Part shown: piece by piece, positions 43,359 through 52,216 of the stretch
How the letters are laid out: each line of letters begins with the position of its first letter
How positions within the stretch are numbered: position 1 is the stretch's first letter
Source of the DNA: Falsiroseomonas sp050563535
GTDB taxonomy: Bacteria > Pseudomonadota > Alphaproteobacteria > Acetobacterales > Acetobacteraceae
Assembly: GCF_050563535.1 (NCBI RefSeq)
Contig: NZ_JBNXUO010000006.1
Coordinates: forward strand, 62,001-126,000
Direction: 5' to 3'
Length of the DNA stretch: 64,000 bases
The notes under the pieces: generated by a model
Seen by the model: only the letters and a program-made list of their open reading frames with translations
Databases searched by the model: none
What the model was told of the DNA's origin: nothing
Program-made: the position numbers and the translations under genes

Positions 43359-44618
43359 ATGCGCGTGGTGGTGCTCGGCAGCGGCGTGGTCGGCGTGACC
43401 AGCGCCTGGTACCTGGCCCGCGCGGGCCACCAGGTGACCGTGCTGGACCGCCAGCCGGCGCCGGGGATGGAGACGAGTTTCGCGAATGCCGGCCAGGTCT
43501 CGCCCGGCTATTCCGCCCCCTGGGCCGGCCCCGGCATCCCGGTGAAGGCGCTGAAGTGGCTGATGATGCGCCACCGCCCGCTGGTGCTGTGGCCGCGGCT
43601 GGAAGGCGGGCTCTATGCGTGGCTTGCGAAGATGCTGGCCAACTGCACGGACACCGCCTACGGCGTGAACAAGTCCCGCATGGTGCGGCTGGCCGAGTAT
43701 TCGCGCGACTGCCTGCGCGACCTGCGCGACGAGACGGGCATCGCCTACGACCAGCGCATGAAGGGCACGCTGCAGTTGTTCCGCACGCAGAAGCAGCTGG
43801 ACGGCATCGGCGCCGACACGCGCGTGCTGGAAGCCTTCGGCGTGCCGCACGCGCTGCTCGACCCCGCCGGCTGCGTCGCGGCGGAACCGGCGCTCGGCCT
43901 CGTGCCCGGCCGGTTCGTGGGCGGCCTGCGGCTGCCGGGGGACGAGACGGGGGACGCGCATCTGTTCACCCAGCGCCTGGCCGGGTTGGCCGCCGCCATC
44001 GGCGTGGAGTTCCGCCAGGGCGTCACCGTGCGGGCGCTGGCCACGGAAGCCGGCGCGGTCACCGGCGTGGTGACCGACCGGGGCGTGGTGACGGCCGACC
44101 GCTACGTGGTCGCGATGGGCAGCTACACGCCCGCGCTCCTGCGCCCGCTTCGCGTGCATGTGCCGGTCTATCCCGTGAAGGGCTATTCGCTGACGCTGCC
44201 GGTGGAGGACGAGGCCGGCGCGCCGGTCTCCACGGTGATGGACGAGACCTTCAAGGTCGCGATCACCCGGCTTGGCGACCGCATCCGCGTCGGCGGCACG
44301 GCGGAACTGGCCGGCTTCTCGCTCCGGCTCCGCCGGCCGCGGCGGGAGACGCTGGCGCACAGCGTGACGGACCTGTTCCCGCGCGGCGGCGACGTGGCGA
44401 AGGCGAGCTTCTGGACCGGGCTCCGCCCGATGACGCCGGACGGCACGCCGGTGGTCGGCCCGACGCGCTACGCGAACCTGTTCCTCAACACCGGGCATGG
44501 CACGCTGGGCTGGACCATGGCCTGCGGGTCGGGGCGGCTGCTGGCGGATCTCGTCACCGGCCGCGCGCCCGACATCGCGCATGACGACCTGGCCATCGGG
44601 CGCTACGCGGCCGCGTAG
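43359..44618 (+). CDS. dadA: D-amino acid dehydrogenase
   Basis: A 419-residue DadA of typical length. The FAD fold VVVLGSGVVGVTSAWYLARA is followed by the DadA hallmark ETSFANAGQVSPGYSAPWAG, then GIAYDQRMKGTLQLFRTQ, PVKGYSLTLPV, and C-terminal GLRPMTPDGTPVVG with NTGHGTLGWTMACGSG. It oxidises D-alanine and other D-amino acids to keto acids and ammonia, passing electrons to the quinone pool. ATG 43359 follows GGGGAGGCAGCG. Probably regulated by the divergent Lrp protein. No alanine racemase (dadX) is adjacent. Confidence 0.95.
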   Translation: MRVVVLGSGVVGVTSAWYLARAGHQVTVLDRQPAPGMETSFANAGQVSPGYSAPWAGPGIPVKALKWLMMRHRPLVLWPRLEGGLYAWLAKMLANCTDTAYGVNKSRMVRLAEYSRDCLRDLRDETGIAYDQRMKGTLQLFRTQKQLDGIGADTRVLEAFGVPHALLDPAGCVAAEPALGLVPGRFVGGLRLPGDETGDAHLFTQRLAGLAAAIGVEFRQGVTVRALATEAGAVTGVVTDRGVVTADRYVVAMGSYTPALLRPLRVHVPVYPVKGYSLTLPVEDEAGAPVSTVMDETFKVAITRLGDRIRVGGTAELAGFSLRLRRPRRETLAHSVTDLFPRGGDVAKASFWTGLRPMTPDGTPVVGPTRYANLFLNTGHGTLGWTMACGSGRLLADLVTGRAPDIAHDDLAIGRYAAA

Positions 44619-44633
44619 CGCAAGGCGGGGCGT

Positions 44634-45245
44634 TCAGCCGCGGGGCAGGGCGCCGAGATGGCGGTCCACGAAGTCCAGCCGGTCCTGGCCCCAGAAGATC
44701 TCCCCACCGATCACGTAGCTCGGCGCGCCGAAGACGCCGCGCGCCAGCGCCGCCTCGCTGTCCGCCCGGCGCAGCGCCGCCCAGCGCGGCTGTTCCGCCA
44801 GGGCCAGCAGCGCCGGCGCGTCGAGCCCGGCTTCCGCCGCCAGGCGGGCGAGCGTCGCGCGGTTGCCGGGGTCCTGCTCCTCCTCCCACAGCGCCTTGAG
44901 GATGCGGTGGGCGAGGGTGGTGGCCGCCGCGTCGCCCGCCGTCTCCCGCGCCGCGATGACGCAGGCGGCGGCGAAGGCCTCGTCGAAGGGATAATGGCGC
45001 GGCGCCAGCACGAGCGGCCGGCCGAGCAGGTCGCGCCAGCGCCGCAATTCCTGCATGCGGTAGGCCTGGCGCTGCGGGCTGCGCTTCGGCAGCGGCAGCC
45101 CGCCGGAAGCGGGGAAGATCGTGCCGCCGAAATCGCAGGGATGCACGCGCAGCACCGCGCCGTGCCGCGCCGCGATCGCCTCGATCCGCGCGGCGCCGAG
45201 ATGCGTCCACGGGCTGTTCAGCGAGATGAAGCAGTCGATCCGCAT
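44634..45245 (-). CDS. 2-hydroxychromene-2-carboxylate isomerase-like DsbA-fold protein
   Basis: A 203-residue protein of the HCCA isomerase/GST kappa group. FISLNSPWTHLGAARI carries the conserved Ser11-Pro-Trp that binds glutathione in this family. The C-terminal ARGVFGAPSYVIGGEIFWGQ contains the cis-proline and WGQ motif. It is expected to use glutathione, but no naphthalene pathway is nearby, so a general isomerase or disulphide role is possible. It lies 3 bp downstream of the AfuC-like ATPase on the same strand, at the end of the inositol/transport run. Confidence 0.87.
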   Translation of the reverse strand: MRIDCFISLNSPWTHLGAARIEAIAARHGAVLRVHPCDFGGTIFPASGGLPLPKRSPQRQAYRMQELRRWRDLLGRPLVLAPRHYPFDEAFAAACVIAARETAGDAAATTLAHRILKALWEEEQDPGNRATLARLAAEAGLDAPALLALAEQPRWAALRRADSEAALARGVFGAPSYVIGGEIFWGQDRLDFVDRHLGALPRG

Positions 45246-45248
45246 GGC

Positions 45249-46280
45249 TCAGCTCCGCAACGGGATCACGCGGTCGAGGCGGCAGCGCACCGCCTCGCCA
45301 GGGGCGAAGGCATGCACGGCGGCGGGGGTGACGACGAAGATGGTGCCGGCCGGCGTCTCGATCTCGTATTCGCGGGTCTGGCCGAGGAAGGCGGCGCGGC
45401 CGATCCGGCCGGGCAGCCCCTCGCCATCGGGCGCGAGCGTGACCGCTTCCGGCCGCACCGCCAACTGCGCGGGGCCGGGCGGGTGGTCGCGCATCGCGGT
45501 CGCCAGCTCCACGCCGCCGAGCGCGACGCGGCCGGGGCCCAGCACCTCGCCGGCCAGCACATTCGCCTCTCCCATGAAGTCGGCGATGAAGGCGTCGGCG
45601 GGGTCCTCGTAGAGCGCGTTCGGCGTGCCCATCTGCGCGATCCGCCCCGCCCGCATCACGCAGACCAGGTCGGACACCGCCAGCGCCTCCTGCTGGTCAT
45701 GGGTGACGTAGACGACGGAAAGGCCGAGCCTGCGCTGCAGGTCCCGGATGTCCTCCCGCACGCGGCGGCGCAGCCGGGCGTCGAGGTTCGACAGAGGCTC
45801 GTCGAACAGCAGGACCTGCGGGCGCAGCACCAGCGCGCGCGCCACCGCCACCCGCTGCTGCTGCCCGCCCGAGAGTTCGGACGGCAGTCGCTGGCCGAGC
45901 CCTTCGAGGCCGAGGGTCTTCAGCATGGCCAGCGCCTCGGCTTCCGCCGAGGCCTTGCGCGCGCCGCCCACCAGCAGGCCGTAGGACACGTTCTCCAGCA
46001 CGTTCATGTGCGGGAACAGCGCATAGGACTGGAACACCATCGCGATCCGGCGTTCGGCGGCGGCAAGCGCGGTGACGTCGCGGCCCTCGATCTCGATGCG
46101 GCCCGCGCTCGGCAGTTCCAGGCCGGCGACCAGGCGCAGCGTGGTGGTCTTGCCGCAGCCCGAGGGGCCGAGCAGCGTCACCAGCGCGCCGCGCGGCAGC
46201 GCGAAGGACACCTCGTCCACCGCGCGGACGGCGCCGAAGGCCTTGGTGACGCCGTCGAAGCGGATCGCAGCATCCGTCAT
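45249..46280 (-). CDS. ABC importer ATPase, AfuC/FbpC/PotA class
   Basis: A 343-residue ATPase: Walker A GPSGCGKTT (38-46), signature LSGGQQQRVAVARAL (about 136), Walker B VLLFDEPLSNLDARL, and a C-terminal TOBE domain from about 255 to the end. It powers the neighbouring fused permease. FbpC-like ATPases are usually annotated for iron, but the receptor of this set does not look like an iron binder (see 48464). The start at ATG 46280 is 6 bp from the permease stop. Confidence 0.93.
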   Translation of the reverse strand: MTDAAIRFDGVTKAFGAVRAVDEVSFALPRGALVTLLGPSGCGKTTTLRLVAGLELPSAGRIEIEGRDVTALAAAERRIAMVFQSYALFPHMNVLENVSYGLLVGGARKASAEAEALAMLKTLGLEGLGQRLPSELSGGQQQRVAVARALVLRPQVLLFDEPLSNLDARLRRRVREDIRDLQRRLGLSVVYVTHDQQEALAVSDLVCVMRAGRIAQMGTPNALYEDPADAFIADFMGEANVLAGEVLGPGRVALGGVELATAMRDHPPGPAQLAVRPEAVTLAPDGEGLPGRIGRAAFLGQTREYEIETPAGTIFVVTPAAVHAFAPGEAVRCRLDRVIPLRS

Positions 46281-46285
46281 GTCCG

Positions 46286-48457
46286 TCAGGCCCCCGCCCG
46301 CATCGGCGCCGCCGGGCGCCGGCCGATCTGCGCGCGGCCGACCAGCTTCTCGATCGCCAGCACGACGGCCAGCATGATGACGATCAGCACCGTGGAATAG
46401 GCGATAGCCAGCGCCATCTCCCCCGCCTCCACGCGGCCGACGATGTAGACGGTGGCCAGGTTGTGCCGGGCCGAGACGAGGAAGATCACCGCCGAGACGG
46501 CGGTCATCGCATGGACGAAGCTGAAGGCCAGCGCGGTGACGATGGCCGGGCGCAGCAGCGGCAGCACGACCCGCCGCAGCGTGGCCAGCGCCCCGCCGCC
46601 CATCGTCGCCGACGCCTCGTCGAGCGAGCGGTCGATCTGCGCGAGCGCGGCAAGCCCGCCGCGCACGCCGATCGGCAGGTTGCGGAAGACGAAGCAGATG
46701 ACAAGGATCAGCGCCGTCCCGGTCAGCTCCACCGGCGGCACGTTGAACGCCATCACGTAGGACACGCCGACCACGGTGCCGGGGATGGCGAAGGACAGCA
46801 TCGTCATGAATTCCAGCGTCCGGCGCCCCGTGAAGCTCTGCCGCGCGATCAGCCAGGCCATGAGGATGCCGAGCCCCGCGGTCAGCGGCGCGGACAGCGC
46901 CGCGACCCCGATCGTGGTGAACAGGCTGTCCCAGGCCGAGCCGCGGAAGGCAGGGCCGCCCTGCCATTCCACCTCGAACGCCGTCAGGATGTGGCGCCAG
47001 GTGAAGCTGAGGTCGCCGCGGCCGATGTCGTGCACGAAGCCGCCCACCAGGATGATGCCGTAGACCGCCAGCGTGAAGGTCATCCACGGCCAGACCACCA
47101 GCGCGCAGGACAGCTTCAGCCCCTTCGGCAGCGGGGCGTGGACGCCGCTGTCGCCCTTGCCGGTCACGGTGGTGTAGCGCCGCCGGCCCAGCCACCAGGC
47201 CTGCAGCGCGAAGGCGCCGAAGGTCAGCGCCAGCAGCAGCAGCGCCAGCGCCGCGGCGCGGCCGGGGTCGTGCCGCGCGCCGGCGATGGCGAAGAAGATG
47301 CGGGTGGACAGCACGTCGAAGTCGCCGCCCAGCACCAGCGGGTTGCCGAAATCGGCCAGGCTCTCCACGAAGCCCAGCAGGAAGGCGGCCGCCAGCGCCG
47401 GCTTCAGCAGCGGCCAGGTGACGGACCGGAACACCTTGAAGCGCCGCGCCCCCATGGTGGAGGCCGCTTCCTCGAGGCTCGGCGAGATGGCGCGCAGCGC
47501 GCCGTCCAGCAGCATGAAGGCGATCGGCGCCTGCGCCAGCACCTGCGCCAGCAGAACGCCCGGCAGGCCGTAGATCCAGCGGCTGCGCGGGATGTCGAAC
47601 CAGGTCCACAGCCAGCCCGTGACGATGCCGGTGCGCCCGAACAGCACGATCAGCGCCATCGCCACCACGAAGGGCGGCGTGATCAGCGGCAGGATCGTCA
47701 TGGCGCGGAACAGCGCCCCGCCGCGCTGCCCGCCGCGCGCCGCCATCAGCGCGAAGGCGAGGCCGAGCAGGGTGGAGAGCAGGCCGGTCAGCGTCGCCAG
47801 CAGCAGCGTGTTCCACACCACCCCGCAGCCCTGGTGGGTGGACAGGCAGGCGAGGCTCCAGGCCTCGGGCGCGGTGACGCGCGCGGCCAGCGCATCGGGG
47901 GCGAAGCGGTCGCCGTCATAGATGGCGGCGCCGAGGATGGTCAGCAGCGGCGCGAAGACGAACACCGCCAGCAGGAAGGCCCCGCCGGTGACGAGGAAGG
48001 CGATGAAGGCATCCGCCCCGAAGCTGCCGCGGGCCGCCAGCCCGGCGGAAAGCAGGCCGATGCCGCCCGCCAGCACCATCAGCGCCCCCCAGCCGAGCGC
48101 GGGCTGCGGCGCGGGCGCGCCGAGAACGGGCGCCAGCCATGACCAGTTCAGCCCGCGCAGCCCGACCGCGTAGCCAGACAGGAGGACCCAGGCGACGATG
48201 CCGAAGCCGCAGAGCGCCAGCAGCGTCCCGGCCGCGCGCCCGCGCAGCAGCGGCGGCGCGGCCAGGGCCAGCAGCGCGGCGACCGGCCAGAGCCACCACC
48301 GCGCGCCGCCCGCCAGCAGCAGGATGAGCGGCGAGGCCGCGCCGCCCGGCCAGGCCGACAGGTCGGCAAGGCCGCCCTCCAGCCCGTGCCAGGGGGCGAG
48401 CAGCAGGCCGAGCGCGGCGAGGGCCAGCGCCGCGCGGCCCAGCGGGACGGCACCCAA
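46286..48457 (-). CDS. Fused two-domain ABC importer permease, AfuB/FbpB class
   Basis: A 723-residue permease containing two copies of the binding-protein-dependent permease domain. The first EAA loop is EEAASTMGARRFKVFRSVTW (near 345) and the second is DEASATMGGGALATLRRVVL (near 625). An N-terminal stretch of about 200 residues adds several more hydrophobic helices. The length is well above the roughly 500-550 of short FbpB proteins and matches the longer AfuB-type. It forms the whole membrane channel as one chain. Confidence 0.91.
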   Translation of the reverse strand: MGAVPLGRAALALAALGLLLAPWHGLEGGLADLSAWPGGAASPLILLLAGGARWWLWPVAALLALAAPPLLRGRAAGTLLALCGFGIVAWVLLSGYAVGLRGLNWSWLAPVLGAPAPQPALGWGALMVLAGGIGLLSAGLAARGSFGADAFIAFLVTGGAFLLAVFVFAPLLTILGAAIYDGDRFAPDALAARVTAPEAWSLACLSTHQGCGVVWNTLLLATLTGLLSTLLGLAFALMAARGGQRGGALFRAMTILPLITPPFVVAMALIVLFGRTGIVTGWLWTWFDIPRSRWIYGLPGVLLAQVLAQAPIAFMLLDGALRAISPSLEEAASTMGARRFKVFRSVTWPLLKPALAAAFLLGFVESLADFGNPLVLGGDFDVLSTRIFFAIAGARHDPGRAAALALLLLALTFGAFALQAWWLGRRRYTTVTGKGDSGVHAPLPKGLKLSCALVVWPWMTFTLAVYGIILVGGFVHDIGRGDLSFTWRHILTAFEVEWQGGPAFRGSAWDSLFTTIGVAALSAPLTAGLGILMAWLIARQSFTGRRTLEFMTMLSFAIPGTVVGVSYVMAFNVPPVELTGTALILVICFVFRNLPIGVRGGLAALAQIDRSLDEASATMGGGALATLRRVVLPLLRPAIVTALAFSFVHAMTAVSAVIFLVSARHNLATVYIVGRVEAGEMALAIAYSTVLIVIMLAVVLAIEKLVGRAQIGRRPAAPMRAGA

Positions 48458-48463
48458 GGCCTG

Positions 48464-49495
48464 CTACCGCGCGCCGGCGCGGACCTCGCGTTCCCAGCGC
48501 GTGATGATGCGCGTCCGCTCCTCCGCGCTGCCCCAGCGGGCGAAGTCGTAGTCGATCATGCGGATGTTCTCGAAGCGCGGGGCCTGGGGCGGGATCGGCG
48601 CGTTGCGGTTCGACGGCAGCTGATAGGCGGTGGCCTGCGCGCCGATCGCCTGCGCCTCGGCCCCCAGCGCCCAGTCGTAGAAGCGACGGGCGTTGTCGAG
48701 GTTGCGCGCGCCGCGGATGATCGACATGGAGCCGATCTCGTAGCCCGTGCCCTCGCAGGGGCCGACGATCTCGACCGGCGCGCCGGCCACCTTCTGCGCC
48801 ACCGCGTCGTGCAGGAAGGTGATGCCCACCAGCGTCTCGCCCGTGGCGGCGGCGCGGGCCGGCGCGGCGCCGGAGCGGGTGTACTGGTTCACGTTGCGAT
48901 GCAGCGCGCGGAGATAGGTGAAGGCCGGCTCCTCCCCCATCACCTGCACCAGCGTGGCCAGCATGGTGTAGGCGGTGCCGGAGGTGTTGGGATCCGCCAC
49001 CTGCACCTCGCCCCGGAAGGCGGGTTGCGCCAGGTCGGCCCAGCAGCGCGGGGCGGCGATGCGGCGGCGGTTCAGCTCCGTCGCGTTGTAGGAGAAGCCG
49101 AGCGCGCCGGCATAGATGCCGACGGTGCGGAAGCCGGTCTGCTGCGCCTGGCGCACCGCCCAGTCATGCAGCTGGTCCAGCATGGGCGAGCGGTACTCGA
49201 CCGTCAGATTCTCCTGCGCCGCCTGCATGTGCGGGTCGCCCGTGCCACCCCACCAGATGTCGCCGCGCGGGTTGGAGGATTCGGCGCGGATCTGCGTCAT
49301 CGTCTCGCCGGAGGAGCGGCGGGTCATCGCCACGCGGATGCCGGTGGCGCGTTCGAAGGCCTGCATCATCGGCCGGCACCACTCCTCCTGCACGGAGCAG
49401 TAGACGGTCAGGTTGCCCTGGGCGCGCGCGGCCCCCGGCAGCAGCGCGGCGAGGGCCCCGGCGAACAGGGCGCCGAACAGGCGGCGGGTCTTCAT
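48464..49495 (-). CDS. ABC importer periplasmic receptor, AfuA-like (possible sugar/cyclitol-phosphate binder)
   Basis: A 343-residue receptor with a signal peptide (1-25, ending GAARA). It has NLTVYCSVQEEWCRPMMQAF, TRRSSGETMTQIRAES and GDIWWGGTGDPH. Iron-binding FbpA proteins carry a paired Tyr motif late in the chain; the equivalent site here reads GITFLHDAVAQ with no Tyr pair. His229-Asp230 followed by Glu253 at +23 matches, as I recall it, the His-Asp and Glu that hold the sugar of glucose-6-phosphate in Actinobacillus AfuA. With an inositol-phosphatase-like gene next upstream, a phosphorylated cyclitol or sugar is the best guess. Confidence 0.88.
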   Translation of the reverse strand: MKTRRLFGALFAGALAALLPGAARAQGNLTVYCSVQEEWCRPMMQAFERATGIRVAMTRRSSGETMTQIRAESSNPRGDIWWGGTGDPHMQAAQENLTVEYRSPMLDQLHDWAVRQAQQTGFRTVGIYAGALGFSYNATELNRRRIAAPRCWADLAQPAFRGEVQVADPNTSGTAYTMLATLVQVMGEEPAFTYLRALHRNVNQYTRSGAAPARAAATGETLVGITFLHDAVAQKVAGAPVEIVGPCEGTGYEIGSMSIIRGARNLDNARRFYDWALGAEAQAIGAQATAYQLPSNRNAPIPPQAPRFENIRMIDYDFARWGSAEERTRIITRWEREVRAGAR

Positions 49496-49551
49496 TCTCG
49501 TGATCCTCCCAGGTCGATCCGCGGCAGTGAAGCCCGGTTGCGCGGCCGGGC

Positions 49552-50337
49552 TCAAGCCTCCATCAGCGCGGCGAGCCGCGGGCCGAGCGCGGGCGCCGCG
49601 AAGCAGATCGGGTTGCCCTCGGTCAGCCAGGCGCCGCCGTCGAAGTCGCTGGTCCAGCACCCGGCCTCCCGCGCGATGGCGAGCGCGGCCGCCGCGTCCC
49701 AGGCATTGATGTGCAGCTCGACATAGGCGTCGAGCCGGCCCATCGCCGTCTCCACCAGGCCGAGCGTGCCGGAGCCGGAGGAACGCACGCCCGCGCCCGC
49801 CTCCATCACGCGCCCGACCAGCGCGACGAATTCGGCCGCCGGCCGGCGGAGCGACCAGCCCACCTCGACGATCGCGCGGGTGAAGTCCGGGGTCGGCGCG
49901 GCGCGGATCGGGATGCCGTTCAGCGTGGCGCCGAGCCCGCGCGCGGCGGCGACAAGCTCCCCCGGCGCATGGCGCGCCACGGCGCCGACCGCCGCCCTGC
50001 CGTCCAGCGCCATGCCGATGGAGACGCACCAGCGGATGCCGCCGCGGGCGAAGTTCGCCGTGCCGTCGATCGGGTCCAGGATCCAGAGCGGGCCGGATTC
50101 GGGCAGCACGCCGCTGCCCTCCTCCTCGCCCAGGACCGGCTCGCCGGGGAAGGCCGCCTCCAGCCTCTCGCGGATGAAGCGTTCGGTCGCGCCGTCGGCT
50201 TCCGTCAGGAAGTCCTGCGCGCCCTTCATCTTCGTCTCCGACATGCCGCGCGCGCGCATCCCGGCGGCCAGCGCGGCCGCGTCCTGCGCGATCCCCGCCG
50301 CGATGTCGCGGCGGCGGGTGAGTTCGGCGGCGTTCAT
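49552..50337 (-). CDS. Inositol monophosphatase family protein
   Basis: A 261-residue Mg-dependent phosphatase of the IMPase superfamily. Metal ligands are Glu71/Glu72 (LGEEEG), Asp88 and Asp91 (LDPIDGTANF), and the late INAWDAAAALAIA motif. It dephosphorylates inositol phosphate or a related sugar phosphate. It sits between iolG/SDR and the AfuA-like receptor, all leftward, with ATGA overlap on the SDR side, so a dedicated role releasing free inositol from an imported phosphate ester is attractive. Other substrates (histidinol phosphate, PAP) cannot be excluded. Confidence 0.91.
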   Translation of the reverse strand: MNAAELTRRRDIAAGIAQDAAALAAGMRARGMSETKMKGAQDFLTEADGATERFIRERLEAAFPGEPVLGEEEGSGVLPESGPLWILDPIDGTANFARGGIRWCVSIGMALDGRAAVGAVARHAPGELVAAARGLGATLNGIPIRAAPTPDFTRAIVEVGWSLRRPAAEFVALVGRVMEAGAGVRSSGSGTLGLVETAMGRLDAYVELHINAWDAAAALAIAREAGCWTSDFDGGAWLTEGNPICFAAPALGPRLAALMEA

Positions 50338-51125
50338 GCGTAGGCGCCCATCACGTTCTGGTCGAAGTCGATCAGCGACCCGGTCATCATTTCCGCCGCG
50401 TCCGACAGCAGGTAGACCGCAAGGCCCGCCACGTCGGACGGGCGCAGGATGCGGCCGAAGGGCTGCGCCGGCGCGGCGCGGTCGAGCCAGTCGGCCGGGT
50501 TGCCGTCCCGCTGCTGGATCGCGTGTTCGCCCGGCGTGTCGGCCCAGCCCATGTTGATGCCGTTGACGCGGATGCGCAGCGGCCGGAGGCCGAGCGCGGT
50601 GTTCTTCGTGAGCGTCGCGAGCGCGCCCTTGGAGGAGGAATACGCCGTCAGGAAGGGCTGCCCGCCATGGCTCGACATGGTGATGACGTTGACGATGGCG
50701 CCGGGCCGCCCGAGCGCCTGGAGCCGCCGCGCCATCGCCTGGGTCAGCAGGAAGGGCGCGCGCGCATTGACCGCGAACAGCCGGTCCCAGAGCGCGGCCG
50801 GCGTGTCGAGCACGGTGCCGCGGTCGGTCAGCCCCGCCGCGTTCACCAGGCCGTCCACCGGGCCGAGCGCGGCTTCGGCCTGCGCGACGACGCCCATGGT
50901 CGCCTCCGCATCGGCGAGGTCGGCCGCGACGAAGTGGGCCCGCGCGCCAAGCGCGCGCAGCTTCGCGGCCACCGCCGCCCCGCGCGCGGCGTCGCGCCCG
51001 GTGATGCAGACCGCCGCCGCCCCGGCCTCGGCCGCAGCCAGCGCGCAGCCCTCGCCGATGCCCTGCGTGCCGCCGGTGACCAGCACGACGCGGCCGGCGA
51101 GGGAGACCTTCGGCAGGCTGCTCAT
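50334..51125 (-). CDS. SDR-family oxidoreductase next to iolG
   Basis: A 263-residue classical SDR: VTGGTQGIG at 16-24, NAAG near 95, a catalytic Ser in MSSHGG near 151, Tyr162-x3-Lys166 (AYSSSK). It overlaps iolG (ATGA) and the phosphatase gene (ATGA). Placed in an inositol operon, it may oxidise another inositol isomer or a later intermediate. The specific reaction is not deducible. The start ATG at 51125 begins MSSLPKVSLAGRVVL. Confidence 0.9.
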   Translation of the reverse strand: MSSLPKVSLAGRVVLVTGGTQGIGEGCALAAAEAGAAAVCITGRDAARGAAVAAKLRALGARAHFVAADLADAEATMGVVAQAEAALGPVDGLVNAAGLTDRGTVLDTPAALWDRLFAVNARAPFLLTQAMARRLQALGRPGAIVNVITMSSHGGQPFLTAYSSSKGALATLTKNTALGLRPLRIRVNGINMGWADTPGEHAIQQRDGNPADWLDRAAPAQPFGRILRPSDVAGLAVYLLSDAAEMMTGSLIDFDQNVMGAYA

Positions 51126-52114
51126 GCGGCGATCTTCACCGGCCGGCCTTCCCGCAGCGAAACCAGCGCCGCATCCGCCAGCACCAGCGCCTGCCGCCCG
51201 TCCGCCGCGCCGACGGGCATCGGCGCGCCGGACGCCACGGCATCGAGGAAGGCCCCCAGCTCGATCCGGTACGCCTTGGCGTAGCGTTCCAGGAAGAAGT
51301 GCAGCGGCTTGTCGGCCGAGACGGCGTTCGCATCCGCAAGCTCCACCGTGGTCGGGCTGCGGTTGCCGGCGATCAGCCGCCCGCCGCTGCCGAACACCTC
51401 GACCCGCTGGTCGTAGCCGTAGCTGGCGCGGCGGCTGTTGTTGATGTGCGCCATGCGGCCGGACGCCGTCTTCAGCAGCACCATCGCGCTGTCGATGTCG
51501 CCCGCCTCCCCGATCGCGGGATCGACCAGGGTCGCGCCATGGGCGAAGACCTCCACCGGCTCCTCCCCCAGCATCCAGCGCGCCATGTCGAAGTCGTGGA
51601 TGGTCATGTCGCGGAACAGCCCGCCCGAGACCTTGATGTAGGAGACGGGCGGCGGGCCGGGGTCGCGGCTGGTGATGACCACCTGCTCCACCCGACCGAT
51701 CGCGCCGGCGCCGATGCGGCGGTGCAGCTCGGCGAAGCTGGGGTCGAAGCGGCGGTTGAAGCCGACCAGCATCGGCACGCCGGCCTTCGCCACCTCCGCC
51801 AGGCATTCGTCGACGCGGGACAGCGACAGGTCGATCGGCTTCTCGCAGAAGATGGCCTTGCCCGCGCGCGCCGCGGCGATGACCAGGTCCGCATGCGTGT
51901 CGGTGGAGGAGGCGATGATGACGGCGCCGACCTCGGGGTCCGCCAGCGCGGCCTCCGTCGTGCTCACCGTCGCGCCATGCATCGCGGCCAGCGCCTGCGC
52001 GGCGGGCGGATGCACGTCGACGACGTGCTTCAGCCGGGCGCGGCCGCTGGCCGCCAGGTTGGCGGCATGGATGGCGCCGATGCGGCCGGCGCCGAATTGT
52101 GCGAAGTGGAGCAT
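51122..52114 (-). CDS. iolG: Inositol 2-dehydrogenase
   Basis: A 330-residue Gfo/Idh/MocA-family enzyme. NAD fold FAQFGAGRIGAIHAANL, the EKP motif at 91-93 with catalytic Lys92, the D-x3-H pair Asp169 and His173 (FRDMTIHDFDMARW), and the IolG-typical ASYGYDQRVEVFGSGG. It oxidises myo-inositol to scyllo-inosose with NAD, the first step of the Iol pathway. ATG 52114 (MLHFAQFGAG) chosen; in-frame upstream sequence is not family-like. It heads a leftward operon with an SDR, a phosphatase and an ABC importer, and is divergent from iolD. Confidence 0.93.
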   Translation of the reverse strand: MLHFAQFGAGRIGAIHAANLAASGRARLKHVVDVHPPAAQALAAMHGATVSTTEAALADPEVGAVIIASSTDTHADLVIAAARAGKAIFCEKPIDLSLSRVDECLAEVAKAGVPMLVGFNRRFDPSFAELHRRIGAGAIGRVEQVVITSRDPGPPPVSYIKVSGGLFRDMTIHDFDMARWMLGEEPVEVFAHGATLVDPAIGEAGDIDSAMVLLKTASGRMAHINNSRRASYGYDQRVEVFGSGGRLIAGNRSPTTVELADANAVSADKPLHFFLERYAKAYRIELGAFLDAVASGAPMPVGAADGRQALVLADAALVSLREGRPVKIAA

Positions 52115-52146
52115 GGCATTTCCCGAGGGCGACCGCTTGCGGGCGC

Positions 52147-52164
52147 TGTCATCAAAACGTAACA
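52147..52164. promoter_or_regulatory. Possible shared operator in the iolG-iolD divergent gap
   Basis: tgtcatcaaaacgtaaca is an imperfect inverted repeat (TGTCA...TAACA, 4 of 5 arm positions matching) and the most AT-rich stretch of the 102-bp gap between the two divergent inositol transcripts. It is a candidate site for an inositol regulator, but no iolR gene is in the window. Confidence 0.35.
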
Positions 52165-52216
52165 CAAGACCCGCCCCGGACAATCCCGGGCGCGACGGAA
52201 AGGACGGCGAGGCAGC

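Noticed and set aside
46463..48142. Long rightward open frame opposite the fused permease
   Set aside because: Its translation is Arg/Gln/His-rich low complexity, a typical antisense shadow of a hydrophobic gene.
45249..49495. Iron(III) transporter FbpABC
   Set aside because: The receptor lacks the paired tyrosines of iron binders and the neighbours are inositol genes. Kept as AfuABC-type with open substrate.
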